Shown here one piece after another: positions 6,939-13,876 of a stretch of 21,195 nucleotides of DNA. The DNA is taken from NCBI GenBank assembly GCA_002348005.1, contig DDYQ01000207.1:1-21195 (forward strand). Direction: 5' to 3'. Each line of letters begins with the position of its first letter. Position 1 is the first letter of the stretch. The notes under the pieces were generated by a model. It was given only the letters and a program-made list of their open reading frames with translations. It ran no database searches and was not told the origin of the DNA. The DNA is from Desulfobacteraceae bacterium UBA2230. GTDB lineage: Bacteria; Desulfobacterota; Desulfobacteria; Desulfobacterales; Desulfosarcinaceae. Position numbers and translations under genes: made by a program.

Positions 6939-7916
6939 ATGTACGCTGCGGCCATCGCATCGACAGGATCCTTTTTGCCTGCCCGGATCGTGCACAACGA
7001 AGATTTCGAGGACTACAACGGCCAGGCCCGAAAACTGATCAGCCAGAAAACCGGCGTTTTTGCGCGTCGCAGGGCCGCCGAAGACGCGTGCACATCCGAC
7101 CTGGGCCTGGAAGCCGCCGGGAACTGTCTTTCGCGTATCGATTTCGACCCCCGTGAGGTCGAAGGCATTATCGTATCCACTTCTTCTCCGGACCGCATGC
7201 AGCCGGCCACCGCGACCCGCATCCAGCACGCGCTCGGGGCACACAATGCCTTTGCTTTCGACATCAATTCGGTCTGCTCCGGAAGTGTTTTCGGCATCGC
7301 CCTGGCCGATGCGCTGATCCGCTCCGGACAGTACCGCAACGTCCTCTTCATCGCATCCGAGCTTTATTCCAGGATTCTGAACCGCAATGACTTCTCGACC
7401 TTTCCCTACTTCGGCGACGGCGCGGGGGCGCTGCTCTTTCAGGCCTCCGAAGCGTCGGCGGGCGTGATCCATTCGATTCTGCGCACCGAGGGCGCCGGCG
7501 CCGACACCATCTGCGTTCCAGGCGGCGGAACCATGCTGCCCTTCGACCGGATGAAGGATCCCAAAAGCGCCTATTTCAGGATGAAGGGCAAGGAAGTCTT
7601 CCAGTTTGCGGTCACCAAAGGAGCCCAGGTAATTCAGGAACTGCTGCTCGCAACGAAGCTGACGGCCGGTGAAGTGAAATGTTTCATCTGTCATCAGGCC
7701 AATGTCAATATCGTCCTCAAGATCGCCGCAGCGTTGGATATCGCTCCGGAAAAGTTCTACATCAATCTTTTCCGCTACGGAAACACCGCGAGTGCTTCGG
7801 TGCCCATTGCTCTGGACGAAAGTATTACCAGAGGCATCCTCCGGAAAGGCGATCTGGCCGTGACGGCGGCTTTCGGCGGGGGGCTCTCCTGGGGCGCCAA
7901 CGTGATACGCATTTGA
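6939..7916 (+). CDS. 3-oxoacyl-ACP synthase III (FabH-type KASIII)
   Basis: A 325-residue thiolase-fold condensing enzyme. The KASIII triad is intact: Cys113 (in DINSVCSGSVFG), His252 (in CHQANVNIV) and Asn282 (in YGNTASASVP); positions and spacing are close to E. coli FabH (112/244/274). The conserved GDGAGA-type loop (GDGAGALLF, 159-167) is present. Such enzymes condense acyl-CoA, commonly acetyl-CoA, with malonyl-ACP to give 3-oxoacyl-ACP. The ATG at 6939 follows a run AAGGGGGG at 6928-6935. Downstream come an ACP, a PHA synthase and a ketoreductase, so it probably supplies 3-oxoacyl-ACP for that pathway and is not the housekeeping FabH. Its acyl chain preference is unknown. Related KASIII enzymes can also act as acyltransferases or make long-chain 3-oxoacids. 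Confidence 0.92.
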   Translation: MYAAAIASTGSFLPARIVHNEDFEDYNGQARKLISQKTGVFARRRAAEDACTSDLGLEAAGNCLSRIDFDPREVEGIIVSTSSPDRMQPATATRIQHALGAHNAFAFDINSVCSGSVFGIALADALIRSGQYRNVLFIASELYSRILNRNDFSTFPYFGDGAGALLFQASEASAGVIHSILRTEGAGADTICVPGGGTMLPFDRMKDPKSAYFRMKGKEVFQFAVTKGAQVIQELLLATKLTAGEVKCFICHQANVNIVLKIAAALDIAPEKFYINLFRYGNTASASVPIALDESITRGILRKGDLAVTAAFGGGLSWGANVIRI

Positions 7917-7995
7917 GAACGGCCGGTTAAAGCGCAAACGCTTCGCCTGGACGCCCGACTGTTTACGAAGTCACCGCACCTTAAAGGAGAAATGA

Positions 7996-8250
7996 ATGAA
8001 TACGACTTTCCAACAAATCGAATCGGGCATCCGGGACATCTTTCCCGATTCGCTGGATCTCGAACTCAAACCCGATACAGTGCTGGGGGACCTGCCGGAC
8101 TGGGACTCTCTGGCGGCGGTCAATCTGCAGGCTTTCCTGGATCAGAATTTCGCTCTCAGCGTGCCCGGCGACCTTCTGCACGAAGAACTGACCCTCCAGG
8201 AGTTGATCGACTTCATCAAAAATCCCGGCAAAATGCAGATGACCGGCTAA
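7996..8250 (+). CDS. stand-alone acyl carrier protein
   Basis: An 84-residue acidic protein with the ACP four-helix pattern. The phosphopantetheine serine is Ser38 in PDWDSLAAVNL (34-44). Housekeeping AcpP proteins usually have GADSLDTVE at this place; the WDSLAAVNL form is more typical of pathway-dedicated carriers. No phosphopantetheinyl transferase is nearby, so a general one must act. The ATG at 7996 has AGGAG at 7985-7989 with 6-nt spacing. Another ATG at 7992 is in a different frame. The gene lies 79 nt after the KASIII gene and 15 nt before the PHA synthase gene. It is likely to carry the malonyl and 3-oxoacyl/3-hydroxyacyl groups used by its neighbours. Confidence 0.92.
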   Translation: MNTTFQQIESGIRDIFPDSLDLELKPDTVLGDLPDWDSLAAVNLQAFLDQNFALSVPGDLLHEELTLQELIDFIKNPGKMQMTG

Positions 8251-8265
8251 GCCGGGGAAAGCGCC

Positions 8266-9936
8266 ATGGACATGAACACGCTGTTCGACCCATTCGACAT
8301 TCTGGGCTCTTTTGCCAAGGTGCACGCCGCCTGGGCCCCGCATTCAACCGAATACCGGCAGCGGCTCGACAGGCTCGGGGAATCCCTGGCCCGGATCAAC
8401 CGCACCGTCCAGGAGCAGATCAACCATCTTCTCGAGCCCCAGCCGGACGCCGGTCCCCGGGAACAGAGCGCATTCGTCCTGGAATGCAGTAAAACCGCTT
8501 CCAACGCCATGCGGGGATACCACCAGGCCTTCGGGCACTGGATGATGGAGATGATCGAAAATACTCCCGAATTGCCCCTGGAAACCCGCCAGCGTTCCGT
8601 CTTCTGGACCGAACAGCTTTTGAAGATGCTGGCGCCTTCGAATTTCTTCTGGACCAACCCAAACGCGGTGAAACGCTGTCTGGACAGCGGCGGCGAGAGT
8701 CTGAAAACAGGATTCGACAACTGGTTGGAGGATTTAATCCGGGGGGATAGCCTGATCAAGCTCGCCGACGAACACGCCTTCAAAGTGGGCGAAAACCTCG
8801 CCGCCACACCCGGCCAGGTGGTTTACCGCAACCCACTGTTCGAACTGATCCAGTATGCCCCGGCGACCGAACGCACCTGGCGCGTTCCCATTGTGATGAT
8901 CCAGCCCTGGATCAACAAGTTTTACATTTTCGATCTTTCGACGGACAACAGCTTTGTCCGCTACCTGATCGGGCAGGGTTTCACCGTCTTTATCATGAGC
9001 TGGAAAAACCCGACGCCGGTCATGCGCCACATCTCGTTTGCCGATTACATGCTCAAGGGCGCTTACAAGGCCGTTGCGGTCGCCGCGAGGATCTGCGGCG
9101 TCCAGCGGGTGCACGCCGCCGGCTACTGCATCGGCGGAACCGTCCTCGCCGCCCTGATGGCCTGGCTGAACCGTGGGCCTGCCGGGGAAATCCCCGTGGT
9201 CGACTGGACCCTCTTTGCAACACTGGTGGACTACTCCCTTCCGGGAAATCTGGCCATGCTCATTTCAGAGTCCTCGATCCAGGCCATTGAGCTGCTGATG
9301 GAAAAAAGCGGCTATCTGGACGCCATGTACCTGGGCATGGCCTTCCGCCTGCTCAATTCCGAAGGTCTTATCTGGCGCTGCCTGGTCAACAACTACCTGT
9401 ACGGCGGAAAACCGCCCAAGTCGGATATGCTTTTCTGGAACAGCGACAGCACGCGTCTGCCCGAAGCGATGTGCTCCTTTTACCTGCGCGAATTTTATTT
9501 CAAAAACCACTTGTCCCGGAAGGATGCGCTCGTTCTGGAGGGCCGCCCCATCGATCTGTCCCGCATCCGGCAGCCACTGTACGCGGTAGGTGCCGAGCAG
9601 GACCACATCTGCCCCTGGGAGGGAACGTTTCAAACCGGTCGCCACGTCGGCGGCCCGGTAAGGTACGTTCTGTCCGCCGAAGGGCACATCACCGGAATCG
9701 TCAATCCGCCGTCGCCCAAATCCCGCAAAAAATACCGCACCGGCACCCTCGACAGCAGGGAGACCGCTCCGGACCAGTGGCTGGATGCCCAAACGGTTCA
9801 AAGGGGCTCCTGGTGGCCCGATTGGGTCGAATGGCTGGCGGAAAGAAGCGACCGGCTGGGTCCTCCGCCCGAAATGGGCGCCGGCCTTTATCCGCCGCTC
9901 GGCCCGGCGCCCGGCACCTATGTGTTCGAGCGCTGA
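8266..9936 (+). CDS. phaC: polyhydroxyalkanoate synthase (class I-like PhaC)
   Basis: A 556-residue PHA synthase: an N-terminal PhaC domain (about 80-250) followed by an alpha/beta-hydrolase catalytic domain. The lipase-like box is GYCIGG with nucleophile Cys288; the triad is completed by Asp446 (in EQDHI) and His474 (in GHITG). The spacings Cys-Asp 158 and Asp-His 28 nearly match Cupriavidus PhaC (319/480/508). Conserved WINKFYIFDL (215-224) and the SWKNPTP stretch (245-251) support full function. It polymerises (R)-3-hydroxyacyl thioesters, normally CoA-linked, into storage polyester on granules. Length fits class I, which needs no PhaE or PhaR subunit, and none is seen. It follows the ACP gene by 15 nt and precedes the SDR gene by 36 nt. 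No phasin, depolymerase or PhaA thiolase lies in the window. Confidence 0.95.
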   Translation: MDMNTLFDPFDILGSFAKVHAAWAPHSTEYRQRLDRLGESLARINRTVQEQINHLLEPQPDAGPREQSAFVLECSKTASNAMRGYHQAFGHWMMEMIENTPELPLETRQRSVFWTEQLLKMLAPSNFFWTNPNAVKRCLDSGGESLKTGFDNWLEDLIRGDSLIKLADEHAFKVGENLAATPGQVVYRNPLFELIQYAPATERTWRVPIVMIQPWINKFYIFDLSTDNSFVRYLIGQGFTVFIMSWKNPTPVMRHISFADYMLKGAYKAVAVAARICGVQRVHAAGYCIGGTVLAALMAWLNRGPAGEIPVVDWTLFATLVDYSLPGNLAMLISESSIQAIELLMEKSGYLDAMYLGMAFRLLNSEGLIWRCLVNNYLYGGKPPKSDMLFWNSDSTRLPEAMCSFYLREFYFKNHLSRKDALVLEGRPIDLSRIRQPLYAVGAEQDHICPWEGTFQTGRHVGGPVRYVLSAEGHITGIVNPPSPKSRKKYRTGTLDSRETAPDQWLDAQTVQRGSWWPDWVEWLAERSDRLGPPPEMGAGLYPPLGPAPGTYVFER

Positions 9937-9972
9937 CAGCGGCCGCGCCGGGCGGTAAACGGGGAGCAGCCA

Positions 9973-10716
9973 ATGGAGATTCGCGATAAGAGAGTGATCG
10001 TCACGGGCGGAGGGGCCGGCATGGGCCTGCGCTTCGCCCTTGACCTGCAACAGCGCGGCGCCCGGGTGTTTGCGCTGGATGTCGTCGAGGCGCCGCTGCA
10101 AAAGCTTCATCAGGAACACGGGATTGAGGGCGCCGTCGTGGATGTCTCCCGCGAGGAGGCCGTGGAGGGTTTTTTTCGCGCGTTCGCCGCTTCGCATGGG
10201 GCGCCGCACGTCCTGATCAATAACGCCGGCATAACCGCCGACGCCCTTCTGGTCCGCAAGGGCAGGCAGTCCGTGCGCACCTTCCCGTCCAGCAGCTGGC
10301 ACAGGGTGCTCGATGTGAACCTCACCGGCGTCTTTCTGTGCGGCCGGGCGGCCGCAGCGGCCATGGTCGGCCAGGGCGTCAGGGGCGTGCTGATCAACAT
10401 CTCTTCGATCAGCCGGGCCGGCAATTACGGTCAAACCAACTACTCCGCCACCAAGGCGGGGGTGGCGGCAATGAGCGTGACCTGGGCCAGAGAACTGGCT
10501 CCCTATGGCATTCGATCGGCTGCCATCGCTCCCGGTTATATCAACACCGAAATGATCGCCAAATTGAATGCCGCCGTGCTGGAAAAGATAACCGCCCAGA
10601 TTCCTCTCGGGCGACTGGGTGAAATGGAAGAGATCTCCCGGGCGGTTCAGTTCATTATCGAATGCGATTTTTACAACGGACGGGTCCTGGAAGTCGACGG
10701 CGGCCACCGCATTTAA
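9973..10716 (+). CDS. SDR ketoreductase (FabG/PhaB-like)
   Basis: A 247-residue classical short-chain dehydrogenase. Cofactor motif TGGGAGMG (11-18), NNAG (83-86), catalytic Asn116 (DVNLTG), Ser144, Tyr157 and Lys161 (NYSATK) are all present, and the C-terminus VDGGHRI is typical of FabG/PhaB relatives. In this context it most likely reduces 3-oxoacyl-ACP or acetoacetyl-CoA to the (R)-3-hydroxyacyl thioester used by the PHA synthase. Asp36 after strand 2 (VFALDVVEA) suggests NADH preference over NADPH, because an acidic residue there usually binds the adenine ribose; this is inference. GGGGAG at 9961-9966 stands 6 nt before the ATG. It is the last gene of the forward cluster. Other SDR roles remain possible. 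Confidence 0.91.
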   Translation: MEIRDKRVIVTGGGAGMGLRFALDLQQRGARVFALDVVEAPLQKLHQEHGIEGAVVDVSREEAVEGFFRAFAASHGAPHVLINNAGITADALLVRKGRQSVRTFPSSSWHRVLDVNLTGVFLCGRAAAAAMVGQGVRGVLINISSISRAGNYGQTNYSATKAGVAAMSVTWARELAPYGIRSAAIAPGYINTEMIAKLNAAVLEKITAQIPLGRLGEMEEISRAVQFIIECDFYNGRVLEVDGGHRI

Positions 10717-10727
10717 CCCGACGGCCT

Positions 10728-10751
10728 GGCGGCGCCGGCAACCGCGCCGTC
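10728..10751. terminator. GC-rich hairpin between convergent genes
   Basis: GGCGGCGC (10728-10735) and GCGCCGTC (10744-10751) form an 8-bp stem with one G-T pair and an 8-nt loop, in the 81-nt gap between the SDR gene and the oppositely oriented FGE-like gene. There is no T tract on either side, so termination is only likely from position. Confidence 0.3.
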
Positions 10752-10797
10752 TGCAATCCGCCCGGCTCCGCCTGGAGGCCTCCGGCTTGGTTCATCG

Positions 10798-11769
10798 TCA
10801 CGGAAGGGTCATCACCAGCCTGAATCCGAGCCCGGGTCCGAACAGGTCGCTCTTGAAGCTGAAGCGCCGCGCGCAGCGGGCACTCCAGGCATCCAGGTTC
10901 CATGAACCGCCGCGGATCACCCGATCGGGCACGTCGTGGAAATGCTCATGTTCGATCACCGGGTCGTCAGGGCCGTGCCGGTGATAGGCATCTTCCGCAA
11001 AGATGTCCCGGCACCACTCCCAGACATTTCCGCTCATGTCGAACAGCCCCAGTCCGTTGGGTGCCTTGCGCCCCACCGGCTGAGTCTGGCCCCGGCTGTT
11101 GTTGCCGATCCAGGCGACCGAGTCGGCCGCATCGCCGCCGGCATAGCGTTCTTCCCTGCCGCCGCTGCGCGCCGCATACTCCCACTGCGCCTCTGTGGGC
11201 AGCTGGAACCGGAAACGGCCTTGGTGGGCCGCACTCAACGCACGCGCGAAGGCGACCGCATCGTCCCAGTTGACCTGTTCAACAGGATGTTCCGCACCCT
11301 GGAACCTGGAAGGGTTTTCCGGCATCAGACGCAGCCATTGCGCCTGGGTCAGCAGGTGGCGGGCGATGTAAAAATCGTTCAGGCTGACGCCGTGCACCGG
11401 TTTTTCGTTTTCGATGCCCTCGTCGAAGGTGTCGCCCATTTGAAAATACCCCCCCGCGACCCGTACCAGCTGGATGCCGCAGATCGAATCTGTGATCGAA
11501 TCCGCCGTCGGACTCCCGTTCCGATCCGGCGCGCTTGCCGGGCAGTACGGGCACCGCGTTTTGCCGGTCGGGAAGCGCTTCTGACACTGCGGGCAGATCA
11601 ACAGCGCCTCGCACTCCGGGCAGCGCTTCCAGTTCTCCTTGACCGGAAAACCGCAGCCGTGGCAGGTGAGGGCCTGCAAACGGGTCTCACAGGCCGGACA
11701 GATTTTCCAGCTGGGTTTTACGGGCTCGCCGCAAGCCGGACACTGCTGGGACATGGGGGCGTCGGACAT
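10798..11769 (-). CDS. triple zinc-ribbon protein with formylglycine-enzyme-like (SUMF1) domain
   Basis: A 323-residue protein in two parts. Residues 1-80 hold six CxxC pairs at Cys10/13, 24/27, 36/39, 50/53, 59/62 and 73/76, that is, three four-cysteine zinc ribbons in a row. Residues about 96-323 are an FGE-sulfatase (SUMF1/PvdO/EgtB-like) domain: MGDTFDEG, HPVEQVNWDDAVAF, LPTEAQWEYAARSG, FDMSGNVWEWCRD and RVIRGGSW lead to GLGFRLV. In true FGE the RGGSW motif is followed by a catalytic Cys pair. Here the first position is Leu292 and only one Cys (299) follows, so sulfatase activation is unlikely. There is no signal peptide, so it is cytoplasmic. A strong promoter lies just upstream. The zinc ribbons suggest contact with nucleic acid or protein. 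Function unknown. Confidence 0.88.
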   Translation of the reverse strand: MSDAPMSQQCPACGEPVKPSWKICPACETRLQALTCHGCGFPVKENWKRCPECEALLICPQCQKRFPTGKTRCPYCPASAPDRNGSPTADSITDSICGIQLVRVAGGYFQMGDTFDEGIENEKPVHGVSLNDFYIARHLLTQAQWLRLMPENPSRFQGAEHPVEQVNWDDAVAFARALSAAHQGRFRFQLPTEAQWEYAARSGGREERYAGGDAADSVAWIGNNSRGQTQPVGRKAPNGLGLFDMSGNVWEWCRDIFAEDAYHRHGPDDPVIEHEHFHDVPDRVIRGGSWNLDAWSARCARRFSFKSDLFGPGLGFRLVMTLP

Positions 11770-11821
11770 ACATCAACCATCGTCTTAGGTTAGGGATGAT
11801 AACGGTCAGAAATAACAGTCC

Positions 11822-11850
11822 AAAATACGGTTTTGGCGACTGCCTGTCAA
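11822..11850 (-). promoter_or_regulatory. sigma-70-type promoter for the FGE-like gene
   Basis: On the reverse strand a perfect TTGACA (11845-11850), a 17-nt spacer and TATTTT (11822-11827) lie about 50 nt before the start codon at 11769. A 6-bp inverted repeat, CCAAAA/TTTTGG (11820-11836), overlaps the -10 box and might be an operator or the end of the cupin transcript. Confidence 0.6.
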
Positions 11851-11872
11851 TGGTTCGCACCGGCCGCCGCGG

Positions 11873-12202
11873 TCAGTCCACGATGAACAGCTTAGCGCCG
11901 GTTTCAGTCCAGGAGCGATGCGCTTCGGCGTTGTCCGCCACTTGATAGCTGATGCCCGGGGTGAGGGTGAATGTGCGTCCGTCCTGCAACTCTGTGTGCA
12001 GCTCGCCTTCGAGGCACAGCAGAATGTGACCTTTTGTGCACCAGTGATCGGCCCGATAGCCGGGAGAATACTCCACCATGCGCACCCGGATGCTGCCGAA
12101 ATTGCGCGTCCGCCATAAGGCCGTCCCGCACTCGCCCTGATGCGCCGTGCGCTCGACGCCGGACCACTCCGTCAAGCCGAAGGAAATGTCGCTCATTTTC
12201 AT
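11873..12202 (-). CDS. small DHWC-motif cupin protein
   Basis: A 109-residue single-domain cupin. It contains the DHWC segment at 52-55 with His59 close by (ADHWCTKGHILLCLEGEL), which matches a known small family named for a DHCW motif. The later strands (GRTFTLTPGISYQVADNAEAHRSW) include a His at about 94 that could complete a metal site. No signal peptide. The start has GAAGG about 5 nt upstream on the reverse strand; a second Met at codon 3 is an alternative. It lies between the MocR gene (151 nt upstream) and the FGE-like gene (103 nt downstream), all in the same direction, but that second gene has its own promoter. The family has no proven function that I know of. Confidence 0.83.
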   Translation of the reverse strand: MKMSDISFGLTEWSGVERTAHQGECGTALWRTRNFGSIRVRMVEYSPGYRADHWCTKGHILLCLEGELHTELQDGRTFTLTPGISYQVADNAEAHRSWTETGAKLFIVD

Positions 12203-12352
12203 TATAACCTTCTTTCTCTCAGCCGTTCAGCATGCGCCCCTTCACTTTCCACAGCCCCCGGCGGGTGTCAAATGCTTTGGTGGGCGGCGTGCCTGCTTCA
12301 CCACCGGGTCCGGCACCATGCGCAACGCACCGTAATGGGCATGCAAGCTGAA

Positions 12353-13759
12353 TCATCCGCCTGCAAAGGCCCGGCCCAGCAGCTCCACTCCATGCAGGAT
12401 CTGCGTTTCGCTCAGGTGTCCGAACCCAAGGATCAGGCTCGGATATTGCGGCCTATGCTGCATGCAGCATGGGCTTGCGGGGTAGATGTTGACCCCGGCC
12501 CGCAGCGCCGCCGAAAGCAGTTCGGCTTCCGTCCGCTTCAAATCAAAACCCGCGTAAATGTGCATTCCAGCCGGCACGCCCTGTACATGAACCGCCGTTC
12601 CGAAACGGCGGTTCAGTGCGCTCAGCAGGACGGCGCGGCGCTGGGCGTAAACGCCGCGCATCTTGCGGATATGGTGCTCGAACACACCGCTTTCGATCCA
12701 TTCGGCCAGCGCGAACTGTTCGAGCACCGGCACGCAGCGGTCGCTGAACCATTTCAGCTCGAGAATGCGCCCGATCAGGCGCTCGGGCACGATGCTGAAG
12801 CCCAGGCGCAGCCCTGGAAACATGGTCTTGGAAAATGACCCCATATAGACCACGCGCTGTGTCCTGTCGAGAGCCGCAAGGGCGATCGGCGGCAGCCGAT
12901 CGAACCGGAATTCGCTGTCATAATCGTCCTCGATCACCAGGGCATCGCGCGCTTCGGCCCAGGCCAGCACGCGGGCGCGCCGCGCGAGGCTCATGGCCCA
13001 GCCCGTGGGGTATTGGTGTGACGGAATCACATGCAGCGCCGTACAGTCGGCGTCCGCGGGCAAAAGATCGACCATCAGCCCCTGTTCGTCCACCGGAATG
13101 GCGCGGGATTGAACGTGGTGGAGTTGCAGCAGCCTGCGGACCGGTTCGGGGCCGGGGTCCTCGACCGCCACGCTGCGGAGCGGGGCCAGCGCCCGCAACA
13201 CCAGATCAAGCGCCTGGGCGGCGCCGACCGTAATGACCACCCGCTCGGGTATCACCGGCAAGCCGCGTGTACGGCCGGCGTATTCGGCAATCACGCGCCG
13301 CAGGCCCGGCAGACCTTCTACCGGGCCGTAGCCCAGCTGGTCGGTGCGGACATTGCGCACCGCCCGCGCCAGAGCGGCTTTCCAGGCGCGGCGCGGGAAA
13401 ATGTCGAGCGCCGGCAGCCCCGGCCGGAAATTGACGGTCACCGCCTTGTCCGGCAGCGGGTCGGTGCGGCGCGGCGGGTCTTTGACCCGCTGCATCGCCG
13501 GCTGCAACAGGGTCAGTGTTTTCGAAATGTAGGTGCCGCTGCCCGTGCGCGTTTCAACATAGCCGTCCGCCTCCAGCCATTCGTAGGCTTCCACCACCAC
13601 CATGCGCGACACCTGCAGCCGTCGGGCCAGTTCACGAGTGGGCGGAAGACGCGTCCCCGGCCCGAGGCGCTGGTTGAAAATCGCATCGCGAATGCCGTGG
13701 GCGATCTGCAGCGGCAGGGGAATGCGCAGGGAGCGGTCGAGCATCAGCTGCAATTCCAT
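12353..13759 (-). CDS. MocR-family regulator (GntR HTH plus aminotransferase-like domain)
   Basis: A 468-residue transcription factor. The N-terminal GntR winged helix covers about 10-80 (GTRLPPTRELARRLQVSRMVVVEAYEWLEADGY). The C-terminal part is a fold-type I aminotransferase-like domain that keeps the PLP lysine (Lys311, in GSFSKTMFPGLRLGF) and the Asp pair IEDDYDSEF (277-285). MocR proteins bind PLP, often together with an amino acid ligand, and act on a divergent target gene. I chose the ATG at 13759 because MELQLMLDRSLRIPLPLQI is the usual start; the frame stays open up to 13888 but that runs into the divergent gene. The target is most likely the divergent tryptophanase gene and its own gene. 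A stretch Cys431-Cys432 plus Met433 near the C-terminus is unusual. Confidence 0.93.
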   Translation of the reverse strand: MELQLMLDRSLRIPLPLQIAHGIRDAIFNQRLGPGTRLPPTRELARRLQVSRMVVVEAYEWLEADGYVETRTGSGTYISKTLTLLQPAMQRVKDPPRRTDPLPDKAVTVNFRPGLPALDIFPRRAWKAALARAVRNVRTDQLGYGPVEGLPGLRRVIAEYAGRTRGLPVIPERVVITVGAAQALDLVLRALAPLRSVAVEDPGPEPVRRLLQLHHVQSRAIPVDEQGLMVDLLPADADCTALHVIPSHQYPTGWAMSLARRARVLAWAEARDALVIEDDYDSEFRFDRLPPIALAALDRTQRVVYMGSFSKTMFPGLRLGFSIVPERLIGRILELKWFSDRCVPVLEQFALAEWIESGVFEHHIRKMRGVYAQRRAVLLSALNRRFGTAVHVQGVPAGMHIYAGFDLKRTEAELLSAALRAGVNIYPASPCCMQHRPQYPSLILGFGHLSETQILHGVELLGRAFAGG

Positions 13760-13760
13760 A

Positions 13761-13806
13761 ATTGGTCTACTTTCCAAATATTGAATTGGATCTGGTCCAG
13801 ACCAAT
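13761..13806. promoter_or_regulatory. MocR-type operator with three TGGTC half-sites
   Basis: TGGTC occurs at 13763-13767 and again at 13793-13797, exactly 30 bp (about three helical turns) apart. The second copy forms a perfect inverted repeat TGGTC-CA-GACCA with 13800-13804. The outer parts also match as ATTGGTCT (13761-13768) and AGACCAAT (13799-13806). Direct repeats on the same DNA face plus an inverted site are usual for MocR operators. The right half covers the -35 position of the tryptophanase promoter and the left half lies near the start of the regulator's own transcript. Confidence 0.6.
13777..13805 (-). promoter_or_regulatory. candidate promoter of the MocR gene
   Basis: On the reverse strand TTGGTC (13800-13805), a 17-nt spacer and AATATT (13777-13782) precede the ATG at 13759. 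The -35 box is part of the putative operator and the start point would lie next to the left TGGTC site, which would suit autorepression. Box matches are moderate. Confidence 0.35.
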
Positions 13807-13814
13807 CTAAGCTG

Positions 13815-13820
13815 TATAAT
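13815..13820 (+). promoter_or_regulatory. -10 box of the tryptophanase promoter
   Basis: A perfect TATAAT lies 56 nt before the start codon. At 17-nt spacing the -35 position (13792-13797) reads CTGGTC, a poor sigma-70 box that is itself part of the operator. A good -10 with a poor, operator-covered -35 suggests activator-dependent transcription. Confidence 0.5.
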
Positions 13821-13876
13821 CTGTCCGAACAAGTTAAATATCCATAAACCGAGCCATCCTTCGAAGGAATGCGACC

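Noticed and set aside
6285..7937. 550-codon reverse frame opposite the PilZ-like and KASIII genes
   Set aside because: No family likeness, and the forward strand encodes an intact KASIII with its catalytic triad.
7930..7943. AAGCG-CAAA-CGCTT stem between the KASIII and ACP genes
   Set aside because: A 5-bp stem in a 79-nt gap is expected by chance often enough; there is no T tract and no sign that it separates transcripts.
9265..10707. 480-codon reverse frame opposite the PHA synthase and SDR genes
   Set aside because: It is a long chance frame caused by GC-skewed codons; the forward genes are clear.
12266..12271. Reverse-strand TTGACA upstream of the cupin gene
   Set aside because: No reasonable -10 box occurs at 16-18 nt spacing, so I do not call a promoter.
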